Below the pieces are notes generated by a model, which saw only the letters and a list, made by a program, of their open reading frames with translations, did no database searches and was not told the DNA's origin. This document shows positions 58,013 to 64,000 of a stretch of 64,000 nucleotides of DNA, in pieces. Source of the stretch: Agromyces intestinalis (GTDB lineage: Bacteria > Actinomycetota > Actinomycetes > Actinomycetales > Microbacteriaceae); contig NZ_CP043505.1 in the NCBI RefSeq assembly GCF_008365295.1, forward strand, positions 2,108,001 through 2,172,000. The letters are read 5' to 3'. Position 1 is the first letter of the stretch, and each line of letters opens with the position of its first letter. Position numbers and translations under genes: made by a program.

Positions 58013-59062
58013 TCAGCCCTCGAAGCGCGACGCGTCCGCCGCGGAGGCGAACTCGTCGTTGATGAGCGTGTCGAGCGCGTCGTCGACTTGCTGCTGCGAC
58101 GCGACGTCGCCCAGCTCGACGAAGATCGGGCCGATCTTCTCGAGCACCGCGACCTGCGCGTCGCCGGGCACGTGGTCGACGTCGAGGTTGGTGCGCTCGT
58201 CGATGACCTTCGTCGCGACCGCGAGGTCGAGGCCGGCGACGTCGGCGAGGATCTGCGCGGTCTCCTCGGGGTTCGCCTCGGCCCACTCGCGGGCCTTCGC
58301 ATAGGCGTCGACGACGGCCTGCGCGACCTCGGGCTTGTTCGCGATGAAGTCCTCGGTGGCGTTCAGGAACCCGTACGAGTTGAAGTCGACGTTGCGGTAG
58401 AACAGCGTCGCGCCCGACTCCTCGGCACCGGCCATGATCGGGTCGAGGCCCGCCCACGCGTCGACCGAGCCGTTCTGCAGTGCGGCCCAGCCGTCGGCGT
58501 GCTGCAGGTTCTGCACGGTGACCTCGTCGGGGGATACGCCCTCGGCCTCGAGCGACTGCAGCAGGAAGAAGTAGGGGTCGGTGCCCTTGGTGGCCGCGAC
58601 CTGCTTGCCCTTGAGGTCCTCGACCGACGAGATGCCCGTGCCGTCGACGGTCACGAGTGCGGCCCACTCGGGCTGCGAGTAGAGGTCGATCACCTGGATG
58701 GGCGAGCTGTTCGACCGGGCGAGCAGCGCCGCCGAGCCCGCGGTCGAGCCGACCTCGATCGCGCCCGCGCGCAGCGCCTCGTTGGCCTTGTTCGACCCCG
58801 CCGACTGCACCCAGGTGACCTCGAGGCCGAGGTCTTCGAGCCAGCCCTGGTCCTTGATCACGAGGCTCAGCGGATTGTAGGTCGCGAAGTCGATCGCGAG
58901 GGTCTGGCCTTCGAGCGAGGCGGCGTCGCCGGCCTCGGAAGCCTCGGGTGCGGGTGCGGCGGCCTGGCCTTCGCCGGCGACGCATCCGGTCAGAACCAGG
59001 GCGGATGCTGCGGCGACGACGCCGGCCGCGAGCGCGGAGCGGAGGAAGCGGGAGCGGGACAT
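58013..59062 (-). CDS. Aliphatic sulfonate-type ABC transporter substrate-binding lipoprotein (SsuA-like)
   Basis: 349 residues; lipobox VLTGC with Cys27. The mature protein is the NMT1/SsuA fold: LAIDFATYNPLSLVIKDQGW, LEVTWVQSAGSNKANEALRA, VEDLKGKQVAATKGTDPYFF and DFIANKPEVAQAVVDAYAKA. Likely ligand is an alkanesulfonate, taurine or a related anion; the sequence does not decide between them. Start ATG 59062 with a GGAG site nearby on the coding strand (GGAGTCCCGCCC). Confidence 0.9.
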   Translation of the reverse strand: MSRSRFLRSALAAGVVAAASALVLTGCVAGEGQAAAPAPEASEAGDAASLEGQTLAIDFATYNPLSLVIKDQGWLEDLGLEVTWVQSAGSNKANEALRAGAIEVGSTAGSAALLARSNSSPIQVIDLYSQPEWAALVTVDGTGISSVEDLKGKQVAATKGTDPYFFLLQSLEAEGVSPDEVTVQNLQHADGWAALQNGSVDAWAGLDPIMAGAEESGATLFYRNVDFNSYGFLNATEDFIANKPEVAQAVVDAYAKAREWAEANPEETAQILADVAGLDLAVATKVIDERTNLDVDHVPGDAQVAVLEKIGPIFVELGDVASQQQVDDALDTLINDEFASAADASRFEG

Positions 59063-59121
59063 GGGCGGGACTCCTTCGTGGGCGAGGCAGGGCGGTGGGG
59101 TGCGGTGCGGTGCGGTGCGAT

Positions 59122-59988
59122 TCAGTACGGGAAGTGCGGGATGGTCGCGGTCGATGGGATGCCACGGGCCTGCCCGTGCCGGTCGATGCCGAGTCCGTCG
59201 AGCAGGCGTCCGCGCAGTTCGGCGAGCTCGGCCGAGCCGCGGTCGCGCGGGCGGTGGCCCGGCACGGTGACGATCTGGCGGATCACGGCGCCCGGGGCTG
59301 CCTGGCCGAGTTCGTCGTCGTCGGGTTCGGCGCCGAGCAGGATGACCCGGTCGGCGAGTTGCAGCGCCTCGTCGACGTCGTGCGTGACGAGGAGCACGGT
59401 CGTGGGGGCGGCCGCGTGCACATCGAGCAGCAGGTCCTGCATCTTCAGCCGGGTGAGTGCGTCGAGCGCCCCGAACGGCTCGTCGAGCAGCAGCACCTCG
59501 GGGCGGCGGGCGAGTGCCCGCGCCAGCGAGGTGCGTTGGGCCATGCCGCCCGAGATCTCGCGCGGCCGGTGTCGAGCGAACGAGTCCAGCCCGACGAGCT
59601 CGAGCAGTTCGGCGACCCGGGCGCGACCGGCCGGCCGCGGCGTGCCGCGCGGAAGTCCGAGCGCGACGTTCTGCTCGACCGAGCGCCACGGCAGCAGGCG
59701 CGGCTCCTGGAACCCGACCGCGCAGCGCACGTCGTAGTCGCCGACGGGCGAGCCGTCGATCTCGACCGAGCCTGCCGTCGCCCGGTCGAGCCCGCCGACG
59801 ATGCGCAGCAGCGTGGACTTGCCGCAGCCGCTCGGGCCGAGGATCGCGACGATCTCGCCCGGCACCACCTCGAGGTCGATGTCGCGCAGCACGGGGCGAT
59901 CGCCGAAGGCGCGGCCGAGGCCGGCGAGGCGCACGCCGACCGCGGTGCCGGCGACGCCGGCCGAGGCGGAAGCTGCTGCGACGGACAC
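59122..59988 (-). CDS. Sulfonate-type ABC transporter ATPase (SsuB-like)
   Basis: 288 residues from GTG 59988. Walker A GPSGCGKST, VGFQEPRLLPWRSVEQNVAL (Q-loop with the RLLPW of nitrate/sulfonate ATPases), signature ISGGMAQR, Walker B VLLLDEPFGALDAL and LLVTHDVDEALQLAD. First gene of the operon; 59 bp to the binding-protein gene, which contain a short GGTGC pentamer tandem (59095-59118). Energises uptake of the sulfonate-like ligand. Confidence 0.92.
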   Translation of the reverse strand: MSVAAASASAGVAGTAVGVRLAGLGRAFGDRPVLRDIDLEVVPGEIVAILGPSGCGKSTLLRIVGGLDRATAGSVEIDGSPVGDYDVRCAVGFQEPRLLPWRSVEQNVALGLPRGTPRPAGRARVAELLELVGLDSFARHRPREISGGMAQRTSLARALARRPEVLLLDEPFGALDALTRLKMQDLLLDVHAAAPTTVLLVTHDVDEALQLADRVILLGAEPDDDELGQAAPGAVIRQIVTVPGHRPRDRGSAELAELRGRLLDGLGIDRHGQARGIPSTATIPHFPY

Positions 59989-60094
59989 GGGGTATCTCCG
60001 AAGAACGTGGATTGGCGGTGCTCTGAAGCTACCCACACGCGCAGATCCTGTCGCGGTCACCCGACCCACGACGTAACACGCGTCACCGCCCCGC

Positions 60095-60196
60095 GGATGC
60101 CCTTTTCAGGAGCCAGGCATCGAAACCGATCGCTTTTCAGGACGACACGCCGTGTCGAGCCGCTTCACGGCGCAGGAACTCCTGAAAAAGGCATCC
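60095..60196. repeat. Inverted-repeat element, TGCCTTTTTCAGG family (copy 2)
   Basis: GGATGCCCTTTTCAGG (60095-60110) and CCTGAAAAAGGCATCC (60181-60196) pair at 15 of 16 positions across about 70 bp that include a third copy, CTTTTCAGGA, at 60132. The arms match those of the 4252-4346 element. Located in the 262-bp divergent gap between the SsuB-like ATPase and the SDR gene, so it may affect either promoter. Confidence 0.65.
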
Positions 60197-60250
60197 ACGG
60201 GGAGCCCGATTTCCTCAGGAGGGGGTGGTCGGGCGGGGGAGAATTGCCGT

Positions 60251-61090
60251 ATGACGAGGACGGTTCGCGGCGCTGCACTGCTCATCACCGGGGGCGGCGC
60301 CGGCATGGGACGGATGTACGCCGAGCGGGCCGTGGCGGAGGGCGCGGCATCCGTCACCCTCTGGGATCGCGACGCGAACGCCCTGGCCCGCACCGCCGAC
60401 GAGCTCGGCGCCCGCTCGCGCGGCCGTACCCGAGTGCACACCTACGTGGTCGACGTGGGCGACCTCGGCGCGATCGCGAAGCACGCGCAGAAGGTGCGCA
60501 AAGAGGTCGGCAACCCCGACATCGTCGTGAACAATGCCGGCATCGTGCGCGGCAACCGGTACTTCTGGGAGACCGACAGCGGCGACGACATCCGGCCGAC
60601 CATGCTCGTCAACGCGCTCGCGCCGATGTACGTCGCCCGCGAGTTCCTGCCGGGCATGATCGCCGACCCCGCCCGCGAGGCGCGCATCGTGAACATCGCG
60701 AGCGCGGCCGGCACGCTCGGCAACCCGCGGATGGCGACCTACGCCGCGTCGAAGGCGGCCGTCATCGGCTGGAGCGACTCGCTGCGCATCGAGCTCGAGC
60801 AGGCTGGGCACCGGCACGTGAAGGTGCTCACCGTGACCCCGAGCTACATCTCGACCGGCATGTTCGCCGGTGCGACGGGCCCGCTGCTCGCGCCGGTGCT
60901 CGAGCCCGACTACGTCATCGACCGGGTATGGCAGTCGATGCTCGCCGGCGATCCGCTGCTCGAGCTGCCGTCGAGCGTGCGCCTCTCACGCGTGCTGCGC
61001 GCCGTACTGCCCACGCGCGTGTTCGACCGCGTCGTGGGCGACGGCTTCGGCGTCTACCGCTCGATGCAGGGGTTCACCGGGCGGCGCTGA
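60251..61090 (+). CDS. SDR-family oxidoreductase
   Basis: 279 residues. Cofactor motif LLITGGGAGMGRMYAERAVA (TGxxxGxG), DIVVNNAGIVRGN, VNIASAAGTLGNPRMATYAA with active-site Ser, and YAASKAAVIGWSDSLRIELE (YxxxK). Similar to the all-trans-retinol dehydrogenase-like/RDH group that ends with a helical C-terminus (VLPTRVFDRVVGDGFGVYRS). ATG 60251 is preceded by GGGGGAGAATTGCCGT. An upstream in-frame ATG at 60152 lies within the inverted repeat and is rejected. Its last 17 bp overlap the convergent DUF2871 gene. Confidence 0.9.
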   Translation: MTRTVRGAALLITGGGAGMGRMYAERAVAEGAASVTLWDRDANALARTADELGARSRGRTRVHTYVVDVGDLGAIAKHAQKVRKEVGNPDIVVNNAGIVRGNRYFWETDSGDDIRPTMLVNALAPMYVAREFLPGMIADPAREARIVNIASAAGTLGNPRMATYAASKAAVIGWSDSLRIELEQAGHRHVKVLTVTPSYISTGMFAGATGPLLAPVLEPDYVIDRVWQSMLAGDPLLELPSSVRLSRVLRAVLPTRVFDRVVGDGFGVYRSMQGFTGRR

Positions 61091-61547
61091 GCGGGGCATC
61101 CGATGCAGCGCTGAGCGGGGCATCCGCCGATGCGATGCGGTCTGCCCGCAGCCGCTTGCCCAGCGCGACCAGCAGCAGCGCGGTACCGACGCCCAGCAGC
61201 AGGTGACCGGTGCCGGCGATGCCGGCGATCGCCTTCGAGCTCTCGAGCCCGAGTACGGTGAGCGACCCGTGCAGCGCCAGCATGCCGGCGGTGAGCACGA
61301 GACCCGCGTTGTACGTCCAGAAGAACCATCCGAACAGGCGCGACCGGCTGAGCGCGAAGACCCGCTCGAGCACCAGGAACAGCAGCATCGCGAGGAATCC
61401 GAGCGTGAGCAGGTGGGTGTGCACCACGGCGAGCTGCGTGGCGCCGCCCTCGGGGAACCCGGTGAGTTTCGTGAACTCGCGGTGGAAGAGGCCACCGGCG
61501 AGGCCGGCGGCGAGGTAGACGCAGGCTGCGATGAAGAGTCGTCTCAT
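61074..61547 (-). CDS. DUF2871 family membrane protein
   Basis: 157 residues with four helices (FIAACVYLAAGLAGGLFHRE; LAVVHTHLLTLGFLAMLLFL; LFGWFFWTYNAGLVLTAGML; AIAGIAGTGHLLLGVGTALL). Histidines in HREFTK, VVHTHLL, LHGSLT and GTGHLLL lie at helix positions suggestive of heme or metal ligation, as in the haem-copper oxidase-related families, but this is not proven for DUF2871. The repetitive C-terminus SADAPLSAASDAPLSAAR derives from a 24-bp tandem repeat (61085-61128) overlapping the SDR gene end. Confidence 0.85.
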   Translation of the reverse strand: MRRLFIAACVYLAAGLAGGLFHREFTKLTGFPEGGATQLAVVHTHLLTLGFLAMLLFLVLERVFALSRSRLFGWFFWTYNAGLVLTAGMLALHGSLTVLGLESSKAIAGIAGTGHLLLGVGTALLLVALGKRLRADRIASADAPLSAASDAPLSAAR

Positions 61548-61582
61548 GCGGTCGAGCCTGTCGCGTCGCGCGGGTGCGCGCG

Positions 61583-61600
61583 TTCATCCGAACGGATGAA
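61583..61600. promoter_or_regulatory. Palindromic operator in the divergent DUF2871/two-component promoter
   Basis: TTCATCCG-AA-CGGATGAA, a perfect 8-bp palindrome with a 2-bp centre, 22 bp upstream of the -10 hexamer TAGCCT at 61622. Position and symmetry suit a dimeric regulator; a natural candidate is the response regulator encoded at 62836-63462, possibly controlling its own operon and the DUF2871 gene. Confidence 0.6.
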
Positions 61601-61621
61601 TCGGGGCCGGCGCCGGCCGGG

Positions 61622-61627
61622 TAGCCT
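61622..61627 (+). promoter_or_regulatory. -10 hexamer of a leaderless promoter (two-component operon)
   Basis: TAGCCT, 6 bases before ATG 61634; no Shine-Dalgarno sequence. Confidence 0.55.
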
Positions 61628-61633
61628 CGAGCC

Positions 61634-62839
61634 ATGACCCGGTCGCACCACCGCGGCGATCCGCCGGGCATCGCGCGGATCCTCACCGTGCTCGGCTGGG
61701 CGGTCGCCGCGCTGCTGGTCGGGCTGGTCGCCATCGTGGTGCTGCGCGCGTGCATCGGGATCGCGGAATCCGGATGGACGCCGGCCGCGATCGCGACGCT
61801 CGCGGGCGTGACCGGGTTCGTCGCGTGCTGCGCGGTCGGGGCGCGTTCCGCGGCCGGCACCGAGGGGCGTGCCCGGCGTGCCCGACGGATCCGGCTGGTC
61901 TGGCTCGCCGCCGCCGTCCTGATCTGGGCGGGGCTCGTCTGGGTCGCCGCGGACGCACTGTTCCTCGCGTTCCCGCTGTGCTTCATCGTGCTGCACGAGC
62001 GGCCCGGGCTCCGTGGCATCGCCTGGGTGGCGGGCATCACCGCGATCGCCGTGGTCGTGCCCGGGCTGCGATCGGGGTGGTCGCTCGGCGGGGTGATCGG
62101 GCCGGTGCTCGGCGCAGCCGTCGCGGTCGTGATCTCGGCCGCGCTCGAAGCGTTCATCCGGCAGGCACGTGAGCGCGACCGGCTGATCGGCGAACTCACC
62201 GACACCCGGGATCGGCTCGCCGCCGCCGAACGCGAATCCGGCGTGCTCGCCGAGCGGGCGCGGATCGGCCGCGACCTGCACGACACGGTCGCGCAGGCTT
62301 TGTCGAGCATCCAGTTGCTGCTGCACGCGGCCGAGCGCGGTGCGCTCGACCCGGCCGTGCGGGCCGACGTCCGGCTCGCTCGGGAGACCGCGGGCGATGC
62401 GCTCGCCGAGTCGCGCCGGTTCATCGCCGGGCTGCGGGCGGATGCCACGGACGGACTCGCGGCCGCACTGCAGCGGCTCGCCGTCGAGACCACCGCGATC
62501 TCGAAGGTGCCCGTCGGCGCGCACGTGACGGGCGACCCGCACGACCTCGACGAGGTCACGGCGGGCGAGCTGCTACGGATCGCCCAGGGCGCGGTCGCCA
62601 ACGCGGTGCGGCACGCCGGCGCCACCCGGGTCGACCTGACGCTGAGCCATCTCGGGTCGGGCGAGGTCGCCCTCGACGTGGTCGACGACGGTGCGGGCTT
62701 CGACCCGGCGACCACCTCGGGGTTCGGTCTGCAGTCGATGCGCGAGCGTGCGGCGGCCCTCGGCGGCACGCTGAGCATCGAGTCGGCGCCGGGGCGCGGC
62801 ACCGCCGTCGCCGTGACCGTTCCCGGGAGGGCGGCGTGA
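61634..62839 (+). CDS. NarL-type sensor histidine kinase (HisKA_3)
   Basis: 401 residues. Five or six helices cover about residues 15-175 (LTVLGWAVAALLVGLVAIVV first), then a short coiled coil (RDRLIGELTDTRDRLAAAER), the acceptor His216 in RIGRDLHDTVAQALSSIQLL and an HATPase domain (GAVANAVRHAG, VVDDGAGFDP, GFGLQSMRERAAALGGTLSI). No recognised sensory domain beyond the membrane part. Overlaps the regulator gene by 4 bp. Divergent from the DUF2871 gene, which is probably its target or sensor partner. Confidence 0.92.
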   Translation: MTRSHHRGDPPGIARILTVLGWAVAALLVGLVAIVVLRACIGIAESGWTPAAIATLAGVTGFVACCAVGARSAAGTEGRARRARRIRLVWLAAAVLIWAGLVWVAADALFLAFPLCFIVLHERPGLRGIAWVAGITAIAVVVPGLRSGWSLGGVIGPVLGAAVAVVISAALEAFIRQARERDRLIGELTDTRDRLAAAERESGVLAERARIGRDLHDTVAQALSSIQLLLHAAERGALDPAVRADVRLARETAGDALAESRRFIAGLRADATDGLAAALQRLAVETTAISKVPVGAHVTGDPHDLDEVTAGELLRIAQGAVANAVRHAGATRVDLTLSHLGSGEVALDVVDDGAGFDPATTSGFGLQSMRERAAALGGTLSIESAPGRGTAVAVTVPGRAA

Positions 62840-63462
62840 TCCGCGTGCTCATCGTCGACGACCACCCCGTCGTGCGGGCCGGCCTGCGGGCGGTGCTGTC
62901 GTCGGAGCCCGATATCGAGGTCGTCGCCGATCTCGGCGAGGCATCCGCCGCGATCGACGCGATCGCGACCCTGCGACCCGACGTGGTGCTCATGGACCTG
63001 CAGTTCCCGACCGGGATGCAGGGCGCCGAAGCGACCGGCCTGATCCGCTCGGGTGCGGCGGCGCAGGGATGGGTCGCTCCGCCCGCGGTGCTCATCCTCA
63101 CCAACTACGACAGCGACCGCGACATCGTGCGCGCCATCGACGCGGGCGCCACGTCGTACCTGCTGAAGGACGCCCCGCCCGACGTGCTGGTCGCCGCGAT
63201 CCGCTCGGCGGCGGCAGGCGACCCGGTGCGCGGCGCCGTGCTGCTCGCCGAACGCGCCGAGCTCGCCCCGCTCAGCCGCCGCGAGCTCGAGGTGCTCGAA
63301 CTCGTCGCGGCCGGCGAGTCGAACCGTGCGATCGCCGCGGCTCTCCATCTCAGCGAGGCGACCGTGAAGTCGCACCTCGCCCGCATCAATCATCGGCTCG
63401 GCGCGACCTCGCGCACCGACGCGGTCGCGCGCGCCCGCGAGTGGGGCGTGCTGCGCGACTGA
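62836..63462 (+). CDS. NarL/FixJ-family response regulator
   Basis: 208 residues from GTG 62836 (GTGA overlap). Receiver domain with Asp54 in VVLMDLQFPTG and Lys in YLLKDAPPDV; LuxR-type HTH at about 142-208 (LSRRELEVLELVAAGESNRA and ALHLSEATVKSHLARINHRL). Normal length, in contrast to the other regulator at 36520-37296 with its repeat-derived linker. Partner of the kinase just upstream. Confidence 0.93.
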   Translation: MIRVLIVDDHPVVRAGLRAVLSSEPDIEVVADLGEASAAIDAIATLRPDVVLMDLQFPTGMQGAEATGLIRSGAAAQGWVAPPAVLILTNYDSDRDIVRAIDAGATSYLLKDAPPDVLVAAIRSAAAGDPVRGAVLLAERAELAPLSRRELEVLELVAAGESNRAIAAALHLSEATVKSHLARINHRLGATSRTDAVARAREWGVLRD

Positions 63463-63473
63463 TCCGCCGACCG

Positions 63474-64000
63474 CTACAGGAACATCGGCCGGTCGAAGTC
63501 CTCGTCGTCGCCCTCGGCGTCGGCGAGGTCGACGAGCACCGGCACGTGGTCGCTCGGCGCGGTGCCCTTGCGCTCGTTGCGGTGGATCGAAGCATCCGTC
63601 ACCCGCTCGGCGAACGCCGCCGAACCGAGGATGAAGTCGATGCGCATGCCCTCGTTGCGGGGGAACTTGAGCTGCTGGTAGTCCCAGTACGTGTAGAGGC
63701 CCTCGGGCACCCGCGCGCGCACCACGTCGGCGACGCCCGCGTTCTCGAGGGTGAAGAACGCCTCGCGCTCCTCGGGCGACACGTGCGTGGACACCCCCAC
63801 CCGCACGGCCGGGTCGCCGTTGTCGACGTCGAACGGCGCGATGTTGAAGTCGCCCATGAGCGCGAACGGCACCTCGGGCCGGCCGGTGGTCTCGGCACGC
63901 GTGTACTCGGTCAGTGCGGCGAGCCAGTCGAGCTTGTAGACGTAGTGCGGGTCGGCGAGGGTGCGCCCGTTGGGCACGTACAGGCTCCACAGCCGCACGC
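63474..64000 (-). CDS. xthA: Exodeoxyribonuclease III, C-terminal part
   Basis: 175 codons lie in the window; the N-terminal part continues beyond 64000. LWSLYVPNGRTLADPHYVYK, FALMGDFNIAPFDVDNGDPA (GDFN, metal and substrate site), YTYWDYQQLKFPRNEGMRID (YWDY) and APSDHVPVLVDL (catalytic SDHxP) are the Xth-type EEP nuclease motifs. This enzyme cuts at abasic sites and resects 3' ends in base-excision repair. The end DFDRPMFL is as in actinobacterial relatives. Confidence 0.93.
   Translation of the reverse strand, partial: VRLWSLYVPNGRTLADPHYVYKLDWLAALTEYTRAETTGRPEVPFALMGDFNIAPFDVDNGDPAVRVGVSTHVSPEEREAFFTLENAGVADVVRARVPEGLYTYWDYQQLKFPRNEGMRIDFILGSAAFAERVTDASIHRNERKGTAPSDHVPVLVDLADAEGDDEDFDRPMFL

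Overview
The window is chromosomal DNA of a very GC-rich (about 70% by eye) Gram-positive actinobacterium. The family mix points to Microbacteriaceae (Agromyces- or Microbacterium-like): clpS followed by a DUF2017 gene, DUF6325, DUF6421, DUF2871 and DUF1048 proteins, an IdeR/DtxR-type iron box, an HspR/HAIR element before clpB, many start codons 5-8 nt after a -10 hexamer, and the 'CTGGTCGAGTAG...' repeat. The genus is an inference. No rRNA, tRNA, CRISPR array, transposase or integrase was seen.

Layout. 0-7 kb: end of an rRNA methyltransferase, clpS-DUF2017, two paralogous multi-pass membrane proteins, an AI-2E-type exporter and a kinase-like DUF2252 protein. 7-11.4 kb: DUF6325 and SHOCT genes, then a type III polyketide synthase, a methyltransferase and an FAD hydroxylase in one operon, probably making a phenolic lipid or quinone. 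11.5-20.7 kb: F420-type reductase, tyrosine phosphatase, then an iron island in which an AraC regulator diverges, over one iron box, from siderophore reductase, binding lipoprotein, two permeases, ATPase and an enterochelin-type esterase; no siderophore synthesis gene is present, so uptake of foreign siderophores is likely. 20.7-28.3 kb: luciferase-like oxidoreductase, ClpB without its N-domain, MFS transporter, nitroreductase, threonine aldolase. 28.5-32.5 kb: a 1326-residue protein built like cargo of extracellular contractile injection systems, with a putative nuclease tip. 32.7-39 kb: ABC exporter, MFS transporter, NarL-type two-component pair. 39-49 kb: EXPERA/UBP zinc-finger gene pair and many small metabolic, membrane and exported proteins, including AlkD and a polysaccharide deacetylase lipoprotein. 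49.7-56.8 kb: acetyl-CoA synthetase, an NhaA antiporter fused to a DsbA-like domain, a PadR-controlled ABC efflux operon and a headless TetR relic. 57-64 kb: sulfonate-type ABC importer, SDR, DUF2871 protein, a second two-component pair and the end of exonuclease III.

The most unusual signal is not a gene. At least five families of short inverted-repeat elements lie between and inside genes. One family has four copies, each exactly 68 bp with 12-bp terminal inverted repeats. Several elements abut short G-rich tandem repeats, and at least two have become in-frame protein segments. Separately, the 10-mer CGGATGCCTC occurs at least 32 times on the two strands (about 0.3 expected from base composition) and forms inverted pairs in terminators, much as DNA-uptake sequences do in Neisseria and Haemophilus. 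Both need genome-wide counts.
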